Positions 36,568 to 45,425 of a stretch of 64,000 nt of DNA are shown piece by piece. The notes below the pieces were generated by a model. The model was not told the DNA's origin and made no database searches. It was given only the letters and a program-made list of their open reading frames with translations. The position numbers and the translations under genes were made by a program. The stretch covers positions 56,963 to 120,962 of the forward strand of contig JAWAZZ010000001.1 of the NCBI GenBank assembly GCA_038997305.1, given 5' to 3'. This stretch comes from JAHLMO01 sp038997305 (GTDB lineage Archaea; Aenigmatarchaeota; Aenigmatarchaeia; CG10238-14; SpSt-28). Numbering within the stretch: the first letter of the stretch is position 1; each line of letters opens with the position of its first letter.

Positions 36568-37422
36568 AATAATGGGTATTGAAATTAATGTTAATAAAAT
36601 AAAGATTGTAATATTACTAGGTATTTCTATTTTGAAAACTTTTAGTAGAGATTCGAATGCAAGGTAAAACATATATATACCCAAAAAAATTCTAAGTTTT
36701 TCAATTCTATTAGCAGCGTCTTCCAAAAGAAAGTATAATGGTTTTAAACCAATAACAGCTAAAAGAGTAACTGTTATGAGCGATAGTAAATCTGAAGTAA
36801 TTACTAATATAGAGAATGTGTTATCAAGAGAAAATATAAAGTTTACTATTCCTAATAAAATAGAGAGGATTGCGATATGAGAGGTTGACAAATAAATTAT
36901 CGGTAATCTTTGATTGTCGTTTTGTGGAAGAGATTTTTTAAATTTTGATATAATCGATAAACATTTATTTATGAATGTTGTTTTTTCATTAATCATTGAG
37001 TATCCAAATAAAACTAAAACCACTGAAATTATTAAATAAGAAAGATTGAGAAAAGTATTAACTAATATAACACCCAGGAAAATTAGAGCAATTCTGAAAA
37101 GCATTGATAAATAGAGACCAAAAGATAGAATTTTTAGTTTTTGTCTAATGTTTATTTTTGCTATTGAAAATATAAGAAGAAAAATTGATAAGTTGTTTAT
37201 AGAAAATATTTTTTCTGTTAAATAAATTGCCATCAAAGTGTATAAATCATTAATTTTAAAACTTTCTGCCGCTAAGATTATGAATACTATGGAAGTAAAT
37301 ATCCATATAAAACTCCAAATTATTGCATTTTTGAATGTTATTATTCTTTCTTTTCTGCTATAAAGTATATCGATTGCTAATATTATCGAAAAGAAGATTA
37401 CCGAAAAAGTCACAAAATCCAT
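36511..37422 (-). CDS. TerC-family integral membrane protein
   Basis: 303 residues with 8-9 membrane helices. TerC features: IWSFIWIFTSIVF then YLTEKIFSINNLSIF (family motif YxxExxLSxDN), and later FSLDNTFSILVITSDLLSLITV plus GLKPLYFLLED. TerC/Alx proteins have been linked to manganese efflux and metal loading of exported proteins. Neighbouring the Nramp-like gene, a link to metal balance is plausible. The first motif has N where the family usually has D (INN instead of xDN). 3' overlap of 57 bases with the Nramp-like gene. Confidence 0.85.
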   Translation of the reverse strand: MDFVTFSVIFFSIILAIDILYSRKERIITFKNAIIWSFIWIFTSIVFIILAAESFKINDLYTLMAIYLTEKIFSINNLSIFLLIFSIAKINIRQKLKILSFGLYLSMLFRIALIFLGVILVNTFLNLSYLIISVVLVLFGYSMINEKTTFINKCLSIISKFKKSLPQNDNQRLPIIYLSTSHIAILSILLGIVNFIFSLDNTFSILVITSDLLSLITVTLLAVIGLKPLYFLLEDAANRIEKLRIFLGIYMFYLAFESLLKVFKIEIPSNITIFILLTLISIPIILHFSEKFTPSHYRKKKIK

Positions 37423-37453
37423 AAGAATAATATTTATTATGCCCTTAATATAA

Positions 37454-37524
37454 GCGCCGGTAGTCTAGGGGCAGGACACTGGCTTCCCAAGCCAGTAGCC
37501 CGGGTTCAAATCCCGGCCGGCGCA
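37454..37524 (+). tRNA. tRNA-Gly (CCC)
   Basis: Full cloverleaf: acceptor GCGCCGG/CCGGCGC, anticodon stem CTGGC/GCCAG with loop TTCCCAA (anticodon CCC), T arm CCGGG-TTCAAAT-CCCGG, discriminator A. No CCA encoded. An A/T box lies about 20-27 bases upstream. Confidence 0.96.
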
Positions 37525-37545
37525 ATCAATTTAAATTTAAAAATA

Positions 37546-37794
37546 TTATACTTCAGAAGGAAAAGGAGGCACTTCTTCTTCCTCTAAAGTAGAGAGATTT
37601 TCCTCTGGAGGTAATCCATTATTGGGCATTGATAGAGATTCAGATTCTCCTGCTTGAGTTGATACATTAATTAGTATTAAAATGAAAGTCAAAAGTATTA
37701 AGAAAATTGCAACAAGCAAAATGATATTTATTTTCATTTCTCGTCTCAAATAATTTCTCCTTGCTTTTAGGATTCTTTCTTCTAAAGAATTCAT
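37546..37794 (-). CDS. Small single-pass membrane protein, unknown
   Basis: 82 residues. Basic N-terminal amphipathic stretch (RILKARRNYLRREMK), one membrane helix (about 22-43), then an acidic, Pro-rich tail (PPEENL, EEEEVPPFPSEV). The positive-inside pattern puts the tail outside. No homologue recognised. Sits between tRNA-Gly and ferredoxin with its own spacing. Confidence 0.6.
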   Translation of the reverse strand: MNSLEERILKARRNYLRREMKINIILLVAIFLILLTFILILINVSTQAGESESLSMPNNGLPPEENLSTLEEEEVPPFPSEV

Positions 37795-37825
37795 AAATAT
37801 TTAATATTTAAGACAAATATATAGC

Positions 37826-38020
37826 TTATTCCTTTATCTCTATGGCACCAGTTGGACAAGCTTCTGCTGCTTCTTTTGCTTTTTCAACAAGTTTTTTATC
37901 GTTTGTCTCTGAAATTTTTGCAACAGAAAAACCGTCTTTATTAAATTCGAATATTTCTGGTGCTATTGCAACACAAGCACCACAACCAATGCATTTTTCG
38001 TTAACTCTTATTTTAACCAT
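37826..38020 (-). CDS. Ferredoxin, single [4Fe-4S]
   Basis: 64 residues from ATG 38020 (MVKIRVNEKC); the longer reading from 38038 lacks support. Pattern CIGCGACVAIAP...ACPTGAIEI gives four cysteines for one [4Fe-4S] cluster, as in small archaeal and Thermococcus-type ferredoxins. Electron carrier; partners could include the radical SAM enzyme or nitroreductase nearby. Divergent from aIF5A with 46 bases between starts. Confidence 0.92.
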   Translation of the reverse strand: MVKIRVNEKCIGCGACVAIAPEIFEFNKDGFSVAKISETNDKKLVEKAKEAAEACPTGAIEIKE

Positions 38021-38035
38021 TATAAATACTAACCA

Positions 38036-38045
38036 CAAAATATAT
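38036..38045 (+). promoter_or_regulatory. TATA box for aIF5A
   Basis: AAAATATATT centred about 26 bases upstream of the aIF5A start codon at 38067. Confidence 0.45.
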
Positions 38046-38066
38046 TAATTTTAATTTACAAAATTT

Positions 38067-38456
38067 ATGGAAACGACAAGAAAAGCTATAAAAGAATTAA
38101 AAGAAGGAGATTTAGTATTGATAGAAGGAGTTCCATGCAAAGTTGAAAGCGTTTCTACTAGCGTTACTGGTAAGCACGGTTCTGCAAAAACAAGAGTAGA
38201 AGCAATAGGATTGTTTGATGGTAGAAGAAGAAGCATTGTTCAACCAGCTGATGAAGATGTAGAAATACCGATAATAAAGAGGAAAAAAGCACAAGTTTTA
38301 GCTATTATAGGAGACAGAGTTCAATTAATGGATTTAGAAACTTACGAAAATTTTGAACTAGAAATTCCTGAGGAAAAAAGAGGAAAATTAAAAGAAGGAG
38401 AGGAAACTTGGTATTATGAGATAATGGGTATAAGGACATTAAAAGATTTGAAGTGA
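38067..38456 (+). CDS. eif5a: Translation initiation factor aIF5A
   Basis: 129 residues, matching archaeal/eukaryotic eIF5A. The hypusine loop TGKHGSAK (K36) is intact, so it should be modified by deoxyhypusine synthase (not in this window). It aids peptide-bond formation at difficult sequences. The TGA stop overlaps the GTG start of the Memo-like gene. Confidence 0.96.
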   Translation: METTRKAIKELKEGDLVLIEGVPCKVESVSTSVTGKHGSAKTRVEAIGLFDGRRRSIVQPADEDVEIPIIKRKKAQVLAIIGDRVQLMDLETYENFELEIPEEKRGKLKEGEETWYYEIMGIRTLKDLK

Positions 38457-39277
38457 GATTAGCAAGTTTTGCAGGAAGTTTTTATCCTTATGAAAAGGAA
38501 GAAATAATAGATTTTATTCAAAAAAATGAAAAAGATATATCTAAGCTTAAAGAAAAGATTGTTGCATCTATAGTTCCTCATGCTGGCTGGGTTTATAGTG
38601 GAAAATGTGCTTTATATACGTATAAGAATTTAGAGAATTTCAATATCGAGAATATAATAATAATCTCTACAAATCATTCTTCTATAGGAAAAGTTATATT
38701 ATCATTAGAAGACGTTAAAACACCTTTAGGAAAGGTAAAAATAAACAAAAGTTTAGTAAAAAAGTTTTTAGAGTTAGAGTTTTCGGAAATAAATGAAGAA
38801 ATTCATGCAGAAGAACATTCTATAGAAGTTCAATTACCTTTCTTGCAATATTATTTGAAAGATTTTTCAATCGTACCAATTTTGGTTAGTAATCTAAATG
38901 TTAGAGAAATTGAAGAACTGGTTAAAAAACTAAAGGAAGCTTATAGCAATAAAACATTCTTTTTATTCAGCGGAGATTTTATTCATCATGGAAAGATTTA
39001 TGGTTTCGAAATATTTAAAGAAAATAAAAAAGAAAATGTTAGAAATGCCGATATGAAGTTTATAGAATGTATATTGAACAAGGATTTGAGATCTTTCGTT
39101 TTATATGCCAAAAAATTCTATACTATTTGTGGATATTATTCATTTCAAGTTTTTATAGAATTTTCAAGAGAAATGAATTTAAAAAATAAACTTCTATGCT
39201 ACTATAATTCTGCAGATATAACTAATGATGAAGAGATTATTGTTGGTTATGCTTCAATAGCAGCTATCCAAAGTTAA
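38453..39277 (+). CDS. Memo-like protein (AmmeMemoRadiSam system protein B)
   Basis: 274 residues starting at GTG 38453. Features of the MEMO1 family: FAGSFYP at the start, VPHAGWVYSG, AEEHSIEVQLPFLQ and FSGDFIHHG. These supply the conserved histidines of the dioxygenase-like pocket. The genomic trio AMMECR1, Memo and a radical SAM protein is widespread in archaea, with unclear function. The radical SAM partner is the next gene, convergent with a 14-base overlap. AMMECR1 is not in this window. Confidence 0.93.
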   Translation: MRLASFAGSFYPYEKEEIIDFIQKNEKDISKLKEKIVASIVPHAGWVYSGKCALYTYKNLENFNIENIIIISTNHSSIGKVILSLEDVKTPLGKVKINKSLVKKFLELEFSEINEEIHAEEHSIEVQLPFLQYYLKDFSIVPILVSNLNVREIEELVKKLKEAYSNKTFFLFSGDFIHHGKIYGFEIFKENKKENVRNADMKFIECILNKDLRSFVLYAKKFYTICGYYSFQVFIEFSREMNLKNKLLCYYNSADITNDEEIIVGYASIAAIQS

Positions 39278-40361
39278 CTCTTACATATTTTTTGTTAGAA
39301 ATTTCTGGAACAACTATTGGTAAAGATATTAAAGATTTGCACACTTTTCCTACTATTGGCAACTTATAATTACAAAAATTACATCTATTACTTTCGTCTA
39401 AATAAAATTCTAAAATTTCGAATCCATACCTTTTTATTATCAAATTTCCACAATTAGGGCAATAGGTATTTTCTAGTTCATGTCCCCAAACATTTCCAAT
39501 ATAAACATACTTTATTCCTTCCTCTTTTGCAATTTTTGCGTGTTCTTCTAAAATTTCTATTGGTGTAGATGGAAAGTCTTGCATTTTATACATGGGAAAG
39601 AATCTTAAAAAATGAATCATTGACTTTTCTCCTAAAACATCATAAATCTTTTTGCACAATTTTCTACAATCTTCTAAATTATCTCCAACCTTAGGAATAA
39701 CTAAATCAGTTATTTCTAGATGAATTTTTTTCTTACTTAGTTCTTCTAAAGTTTGAAATACTCTTTCGTATGAAGGTATTGAAATGAATTTTCTTCCAAA
39801 TTCAGAATTTCCATTACCTTTAAAATCAATTGTTATTGCATCAGAAAACTTAGAAAAGAAGTCTATGGCTTCATCACTTAAATATCCGTTAGTTATGAAA
39901 ATTATTTTGAAATCTTCTTTTTTAGCTAATTTCGCAACATCGTAAATATATTCTGCATATATTGTTGGTTCATTATAAGTAAAGCAAATAGATGATATGT
40001 TTAACTTCTCTTTGTATTTTTTTGCAACTTCTAAAATCTCTTCTGGCATAAATTCAAAACCTTCTATCTTTCTTCTTTGAGAAATATCAAAATTGCAACA
40101 ATATTTACAAGCCCAATTACATCCAAAGGTTCCCATGCTTAGTGCTACACTTCCAGGATAGAAATGAAAAAAAGGTTTTTTCTCTATAGGATCGAAATTT
40201 AGAGCAGAAAGTAATCCATAGTTTGCAAGATATAACTTTCCATCCTTATTTATTCTTATACCACAAAATCCAATTTGATTTGGTAAGAGCTTGCAATATC
40301 TTGCACAAGCAGTGCAAACAACTCTATCGTTTTCAACTCTATATAAAACTGCTTCTCTCAT
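39264..40361 (-). CDS. Radical SAM enzyme of the AmmeMemoRadiSam system (AmrS-like)
   Basis: 365 residues. N-terminal cysteine cluster (CTACARYCKLLPNQIGFCG), then the radical SAM motif GCNWACKYC (CX3CX2C) near residue 80, followed by TYNEPT, IIFITNGY and a C-terminal zinc-like segment (TYCPNCG ... CNFCNY). This matches AmrS / PflA-like proteins of the AMMECR1-Memo system. Convergent with the Memo-like gene, which suggests a functional pair despite opposite strands. Confidence 0.93.
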   Translation of the reverse strand: MREAVLYRVENDRVVCTACARYCKLLPNQIGFCGIRINKDGKLYLANYGLLSALNFDPIEKKPFFHFYPGSVALSMGTFGCNWACKYCCNFDISQRRKIEGFEFMPEEILEVAKKYKEKLNISSICFTYNEPTIYAEYIYDVAKLAKKEDFKIIFITNGYLSDEAIDFFSKFSDAITIDFKGNGNSEFGRKFISIPSYERVFQTLEELSKKKIHLEITDLVIPKVGDNLEDCRKLCKKIYDVLGEKSMIHFLRFFPMYKMQDFPSTPIEILEEHAKIAKEEGIKYVYIGNVWGHELENTYCPNCGNLIIKRYGFEILEFYLDESNRCNFCNYKLPIVGKVCKSLISLPIVVPEISNKKYVRVNFG

Positions 40362-40391
40362 AATTTAAATTTTGTAGTTAGAAGTGATATT

Positions 40392-40634
40392 ATGAGAAGG
40401 AAAGAAAAAATAAGAGAAGTTATATTACCGAAATGGGTTTTTTGGATAAACTTGGCTATAATTCTTTTAATATTGGTGTTCATTTTGTATATTAATTCCA
40501 TTGTTCCTGAAGACGAAAAACTGGATTTAGTTGCATTAATTTTTATGGTGGTGTTATTTTTGATTATTATAATAATGCTTTATTTATCCGCTTATAGAGG
40601 ATTGCCATTATACTACCTAAAAGAGAAAAAATAA
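40392..40634 (+). CDS. Small two-helix membrane protein, unknown
   Basis: 80 residues with two hydrophobic helices (about 15-37 and 45-66) separated by PEDEKLDL, and basic ends. No known family recognised. Divergent from the AmrS-like gene; followed by the NMN adenylyltransferase gene after 31 bases. Confidence 0.6.
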   Translation: MRRKEKIREVILPKWVFWINLAIILLILVFILYINSIVPEDEKLDLVALIFMVVLFLIIIIMLYLSAYRGLPLYYLKEKK

Positions 40635-40665
40635 AGATTTTTAAAGCCTAAAATAAAAGTATATC

Positions 40666-41169
40666 ATGGCAGTAGGACTTTTTGTTGCTAGGTTTCAACC
40701 TTTGCACAAAGGTCATGAAAGAGCTATAAAGAAGGCACTAAAGCTCTATGAAAAAGTAATAGTAGCGATAGGAAGTGCTGACAAAGCTAGGAGTGAAAAT
40801 AATCCTTTTACAGCAGAAGAAAGAAAGCTGATGCTAGAAGCTGTTTTTTCAAAAGAAATAAATGATGGAAAGCTACAAATAATAACGATAGAAGATAAAG
40901 GTAGTGATGAAGAATGGGCAAATGAGTTAATACAAAAGGCAAATTTCGATGAAGTATACACAGCAAGCGACTGGGTAGCAAAAAGTTTTGAAGGAAAAAA
41001 ACCACTAAAAAAGTTCAAACCGTTTAAGTATGATACAATAAATGGAACAAATATAAGAAGATTAATGAAAGAGGGAAACGAAGAATGGAAAAAATACGTA
41101 AACAAAAAGGTTATTGAAATAATTAACAGAATTGCTGTTAAGGAGTTCTTCAATAAACTTTCTCCTTAA
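40666..41169 (+). CDS. nadM: Nicotinamide-nucleotide adenylyltransferase
   Basis: 167 residues of the archaeal NadM type: GLFVARFQPLHKGHERAIK with the nucleotidyl-transferase HxGH (HKGH), then NPFTAEERKLMLEA and NGTNIRRLM in place of the ISSTxxR motif. It makes NAD from NMN and ATP, the last step of NAD synthesis or salvage. Length normal. Confidence 0.95.
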   Translation: MAVGLFVARFQPLHKGHERAIKKALKLYEKVIVAIGSADKARSENNPFTAEERKLMLEAVFSKEINDGKLQIITIEDKGSDEEWANELIQKANFDEVYTASDWVAKSFEGKKPLKKFKPFKYDTINGTNIRRLMKEGNEEWKKYVNKKVIEIINRIAVKEFFNKLSP

Positions 41170-41204
41170 TTTTTAATTTTTTGAGTTTTTATTTCGAGAA
41201 ATTT

Positions 41205-41279
41205 TAGCGGGGCCCGGATTTGAACCGGGGACCTCCGGGTTATGAGCCCGGCGGGCACTCCAGGCTGCCCTACCCCGCT
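41205..41279 (-). tRNA. Initiator tRNA-Met (CAT)
   Basis: On the minus strand: acceptor AGCGGGG/CCCCGCT with A1-U72, anticodon loop CTCATAA (CAT), and three consecutive G-C pairs in the anticodon stem (GGG/CCC), the hallmark of initiators. Discriminator A, no CCA encoded. An A/T box lies about 15-25 bases upstream on that strand. Confidence 0.95.
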
Positions 41280-41337
41280 TTACTATATAATTTAAAAATA
41301 TACAAAAATCAAAATAAATTATTCCTTCCAAATATTT

Positions 41338-42756
41338 ATGGAAGAAAAATATAGAGAAGTTATAAAAGAAGCATTAAAACTTTCAATTCCTTCTAAAGCA
41401 GAATATGAATACATGGAGGAAATAAAAGAAAAAGTTCTTAATATTGCTAATCAACATGCGAGAGTTTATAATGCTGAAGTTATGCTTTGTGGAAGCTTTG
41501 CAAAAAACACATGGCTACCAAAAAAATATGAGATGGATGTTTTTATTCTATTTTCTCCGAAAATAGATAGAGACAGATTAGAAGAGCTTGGATTATTAAT
41601 TGGGAGAAGAATTGCTGAAGACTTAAATGCTGAATACATTATAGAATACGCTGAACATCCATATGTAAGAATTAAATATAGAGAAGTTCAAATAGATGTA
41701 GTTCCTGCATATAAGGTTGAAAAGGCTAGCGAAAGGATTAGTGCAGTAGACAGAACACCATTTCATACTGTTTATGTTAGGGAAAAAATAAAAAATATTC
41801 TTAATGATGAGGTTAGATTGTTAAAGAAATTCATGCTTGCAAATGAAATTTATGGCGCGGATGCAAAGGTTAATGGATTTAGCGGATATGTTTGTGAGTT
41901 GTTGATAATCCACTATGGAAGTTTTTTAAACGTTATAAAAGCAGCTGCAAATTGGAAACCTATAACAATAATAGATATAGAAAATTATTATTCAGAAAAA
42001 GAAAAGGAGTTTTTACCAAAAATTTTTAAAAACCAACCTTTAATAATAATAGATCCTGTAGATAAAGATAGAAATGCTGCAGCAGCCGTAAGTGTGGAAA
42101 ATTATTTTAAATTTATAAATTTAGCAAGAAAATTTTTAGAAAATCCTTCGATTAACTTTTTCCAAACAAAAGAGTATGAAGCGGTAAAATATGAAGAATT
42201 AATAAAATATCAAATGGACAGAAGAACAGAACTAATAGTTTTAAGATTTTTTAGACCAAAAGTAGTTGATGATATTATTTATCCTCAAATGAGAAAATTT
42301 GCAAATAGAGTTGAAAATATTTTGATAAAGTATAATTTTAGAGTTTTAAACAAAGATGTTTTTTGTAATGAAAGGTATTGCTATTTAGTTTTAGAAATGG
42401 AAATTTCAAAGTTGCCAAAAATTGAAAAGAAAATAGGTCCAATATTTTTCGATTTAGAAAATACTAAAAGATTTTTGGAAAAATACAAAGATTACTTAAC
42501 TTATGTAGAAAAAGATAGGTGGGTTGCAGAAGTTCCTAGAAAGTTTGTTAGAGCAATAGATAAAATTATTGATAGTTTAAGTAAAGATGAAAAAACCTTA
42601 AGAGATAAAGGAATTCCGAGCTTTGTTGCTTCTTCAATATCAAAACATTTTGATATAACAAACGAAACTTCAAAAATAACGAGTTTTATAAGAGAAGATG
42701 AAAGTTTTGGAAAGTTTCTTAGAAAATTCATATTTAAAGAAAAGTTAGTATTATGA
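41338..42756 (+). CDS. cca: CCA-adding tRNA nucleotidyltransferase (archaeal class I)
   Basis: 472 residues. The active site GSFAKNTWLPKKYEMDVF carries GS and the E-x-D pair of archaeal class I enzymes, with the third carboxylate in VQIDVVPAY. The tRNAs in this window do not encode CCA, so the enzyme is needed for all of them. Stop overlaps the next start (ATGA). Confidence 0.96.
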   Translation: MEEKYREVIKEALKLSIPSKAEYEYMEEIKEKVLNIANQHARVYNAEVMLCGSFAKNTWLPKKYEMDVFILFSPKIDRDRLEELGLLIGRRIAEDLNAEYIIEYAEHPYVRIKYREVQIDVVPAYKVEKASERISAVDRTPFHTVYVREKIKNILNDEVRLLKKFMLANEIYGADAKVNGFSGYVCELLIIHYGSFLNVIKAAANWKPITIIDIENYYSEKEKEFLPKIFKNQPLIIIDPVDKDRNAAAAVSVENYFKFINLARKFLENPSINFFQTKEYEAVKYEELIKYQMDRRTELIVLRFFRPKVVDDIIYPQMRKFANRVENILIKYNFRVLNKDVFCNERYCYLVLEMEISKLPKIEKKIGPIFFDLENTKRFLEKYKDYLTYVEKDRWVAEVPRKFVRAIDKIIDSLSKDEKTLRDKGIPSFVASSISKHFDITNETSKITSFIREDESFGKFLRKFIFKEKLVL

Positions 42757-43499
42757 GGATAATAGCTGTAACAAGTGGAAAGGGTGGTGCTGGAAAAACT
42801 TTTTTTTCAGTAAATTTAGCTTATGCATTAGCAAAATTGAATAAAAGTGTAACATTAATAGATGCAAATTTCACAACTCCTAACACCGCATTACTAAGTG
42901 GATATTTAACATATTTTAATACTATTCACGATTTCTTAAGCGAAAAAGTTAATGATGCAAACAAAATAATTTTTAGAACTCCTTATGGTTTTAAGATAGT
43001 TGCAGGTAGTATAGATTTAGATTCTATGATTAATGCAAGAATTGAAAACTTTAAAATGTTTTTAGAGAAGATAAAGGATGAATTTATAATTTTGGATACT
43101 GCTGCAGGTATTGGAAGAGAAGCTTTGAGTTCTTTAATTAATTCTAATGAAATAATAATAGTTGTAAATCCAGAAATTTCGAGTATAATAGATGCTAAAA
43201 GAGTTTTGGATGTATGCAAAAGAATAGATAAAAAAATTGTTGCTATTGTAGCTAACAGAGTTAACAATAAAAAAGAGGTGGATAAAATTGAAGATTATTT
43301 AAATAGGGAAGTTAATGTTATATTGCCTGAGGATAAAAGAGTTAGAATTTCTGTTGAAAAAAGAATTCCCTTTATAGAGCTTTATCCAAATTCTTTTATA
43401 TCTTCTCAAATTTTAACCTTTGCAAGTTATTTGAGTGGAGAGTTAATAGAGTTCAAACCTAGCATTTTAGAAATGTTTAGATTTAGAGGCTTTCTATGA
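42753..43499 (+). CDS. MinD/ParA-like P-loop ATPase
   Basis: 248 residues. Deviant Walker A motif TSGKGGAGKTFFSVNLA, DAN in place of the usual switch I region (LIDANFTTPNTA), and Walker B FIILDTAAGI. SIMIBI class, MinD-like. Such ATPases position proteins or regulate surface structures in archaea. Lacks an obvious C-terminal membrane amphipathic helix but ends with MFRFRGFL, which might serve. ATGA overlaps on both sides place it in the cca-nitroreductase operon. Confidence 0.88.
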   Translation: MRIIAVTSGKGGAGKTFFSVNLAYALAKLNKSVTLIDANFTTPNTALLSGYLTYFNTIHDFLSEKVNDANKIIFRTPYGFKIVAGSIDLDSMINARIENFKMFLEKIKDEFIILDTAAGIGREALSSLINSNEIIIVVNPEISSIIDAKRVLDVCKRIDKKIVAIVANRVNNKKEVDKIEDYLNREVNVILPEDKRVRISVEKRIPFIELYPNSFISSQILTFASYLSGELIEFKPSILEMFRFRGFL

Positions 43500-44032
43500 A
43501 CGTTTTTGAGGCAATACAAAAGAGAAAAAGCATTAGGAAATATAAAAGGATTAAACCAGATTTAAAATATATACTTGCTTCTTTAGATCTTGCAATATTA
43601 GCTCCTTCAGCAGGAAATACTCAAGAGTGGAGATTTATTTTAGTTGAGGATGAAAAAATAAAAGAGAAACTTGCCGAATATGCATATAATCAAGAGTTTA
43701 TCAAAGAAGCCCCCTATGTATTAGTTGTTTGTGCCGACGAGGATGAAATATATAATGCATATGGAAAAAGAGGAAAGGAGAGATATATGTATATGGATTG
43801 TTCGTTTGCCGCAGCCAATTTTATTTTAAGTTTAACTGCATTAGGCTTGGCTAGTTGTATTGTTGCTGCTTTTGACGATAAAAAAGTTAGCGAACTACTA
43901 AAGCTTCCTGAAAATATAAAACCAATATTTATAATTCCCATAGGATATGCAGACGAAGATCCAATAAGGCCAGAAAGAAAGCCTTTAGAAGCAATATTGT
44001 TTTATAATGAATATGGAAAAAAACTTATATAA
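43496..44032 (+). CDS. Nitroreductase-family FMN oxidoreductase
   Basis: 178 residues. RKSIRKYK near the start, LAPSAGNTQEWRF for FMN binding, and SLTALGLASCIVAAF in the C-terminal half. Compact single-domain nitroreductase; usually NAD(P)H-dependent reduction of quinones or nitro compounds. Physiological substrate unknown. Co-transcribed with the MinD-like gene. Confidence 0.9.
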   Translation: MNVFEAIQKRKSIRKYKRIKPDLKYILASLDLAILAPSAGNTQEWRFILVEDEKIKEKLAEYAYNQEFIKEAPYVLVVCADEDEIYNAYGKRGKERYMYMDCSFAAANFILSLTALGLASCIVAAFDDKKVSELLKLPENIKPIFIIPIGYADEDPIRPERKPLEAILFYNEYGKKLI

Positions 44033-44039
44033 TTTTAAA

Positions 44040-45410
44040 ATGAAAATAAATATGATGAAAAGAGGTATAATATCATTAATTTTAATAATTTTTGTATTTA
44101 ACCTATTGATAGTAAAATCTTTAGATTCTTCTTCTGTTTTTGTGGATGTACAAAGATATGTGAGAGCTGTTGCTGGAGATACATTAAAAATACCTATAAA
44201 AATTACAAATCCTTTAAACTCTGATGTAAAAGTTTTTCTAAGTCTTTTTCCACCATATTTTGAAGGTATATCTGCTTATATAGAGAACAATGAAATATTG
44301 GTAAAGGCAAATTCTCAAGCTTCCACAAATTTAATAATAAAAATACCAATAACTTCTAAAGAAAGAATAGTAACTTATAAAATATTTGTAGAGTATTATC
44401 ATCCAGTATTTGGAAAAACTTTGGATATATATGAATTTTCTTTAGAAGTTTCGATAAAAAATGAAATAATTGTTGAAGATTTCGGAATTAATAATCAGAT
44501 TTTAAAACCAGGTGACGAACTAAACATTTATGTAAAGTTTAGAAATTTGAAGGATTATGCATCAAATGTTAAGGTTGTTTTGCAAAAATTATATGAATCA
44601 AAAACTTTAGTCAGTGAAAAAGAATATAGTATAAATGTTCTTTCTTTTTCTACAGAAACATTTACATATAATGAAGATATAACTCTTTATACAGTTCCTG
44701 GAAAATATTCTTATGTGATAAACTCTTATGATGAAGCTAATAAACTTATTTCGAAATTAGTTTTTGACGTAGAGGTAAAAGAGGTTAGAAATGTTACTAA
44801 AGTAGTTAATACAGAACAAACATTTTGGGAGTATAAGATTACTGTTCAACTAAAAAACAATGGAAATGTTGAGGAAAGTATTAAATTAGAGGAGAAAATA
44901 CCGACAATTTTAAGATATTTTACTGTTTTTAAAGATTTACAACCAGAAATAAGTGGAGATATTGCAATATGGAACATTAATTTAAAACCTGGAGAAGAAG
45001 TAAAGTTTTCATATTCAATCCTTTATTGGATACCAATTTCAGTAATCTCTTTAATAGCATTACTTGTTTTTATGTTTTTCTTTTTCTTCTATTTAGTTCC
45101 AATATATACTAAAAAGGTTGAGAAACAAGAGGAAATGTATAAGATTAAGTTGGTAATTAAAAATAGAAAGAACAAAAAGATGAAAAATATAGAGATTAAA
45201 GATTTTGTACCATCTTTATTTTCTATAGTTTCTTTTGAAACTTTAAAGCCAATTATTAAGAAAACTAAAGATGGGTACGAACTAACATGGAAGATTAGAG
45301 AGTTAAAACCAAGAGAGGAAATAATAATTTCTTATACTGTTAAGCCTCTTGTTGAAATTATTGGAGAAGTAAAGTTTTCAAAACCAAAAATAAAGTATGT
45401 ATTAAGATAA
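44040..45410 (+). CDS. Membrane protein with DUF11/NEW3-like beta domains on both sides
   Basis: 456 residues from ATG 44040 (44007 would overlap the previous gene by 26 bases; 44052 is also possible). Signal peptide (about 8-30), several beta-sandwich domains typical of archaeal NEW3/DUF11-type surface proteins, one membrane helix (about 335-357), then a further similar beta domain on the other side. The domain just before the helix and the one after it share the ends ILKPGEEV/LKPREEI and SYS/SYT, so they look like a duplication. No cysteines of note. Function unknown. Confidence 0.75.
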   Translation: MKINMMKRGIISLILIIFVFNLLIVKSLDSSSVFVDVQRYVRAVAGDTLKIPIKITNPLNSDVKVFLSLFPPYFEGISAYIENNEILVKANSQASTNLIIKIPITSKERIVTYKIFVEYYHPVFGKTLDIYEFSLEVSIKNEIIVEDFGINNQILKPGDELNIYVKFRNLKDYASNVKVVLQKLYESKTLVSEKEYSINVLSFSTETFTYNEDITLYTVPGKYSYVINSYDEANKLISKLVFDVEVKEVRNVTKVVNTEQTFWEYKITVQLKNNGNVEESIKLEEKIPTILRYFTVFKDLQPEISGDIAIWNINLKPGEEVKFSYSILYWIPISVISLIALLVFMFFFFFYLVPIYTKKVEKQEEMYKIKLVIKNRKNKKMKNIEIKDFVPSLFSIVSFETLKPIIKKTKDGYELTWKIRELKPREEIIISYTVKPLVEIIGEVKFSKPKIKYVLR

Positions 45411-45425
45411 TAAATAATTATTTTT

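Noticed and set aside
41205..41279. Elongator tRNA-Met or Ile2 with CAT anticodon
   Set aside because: A1-U72 and the three G-C pairs in the anticodon stem mark an initiator.
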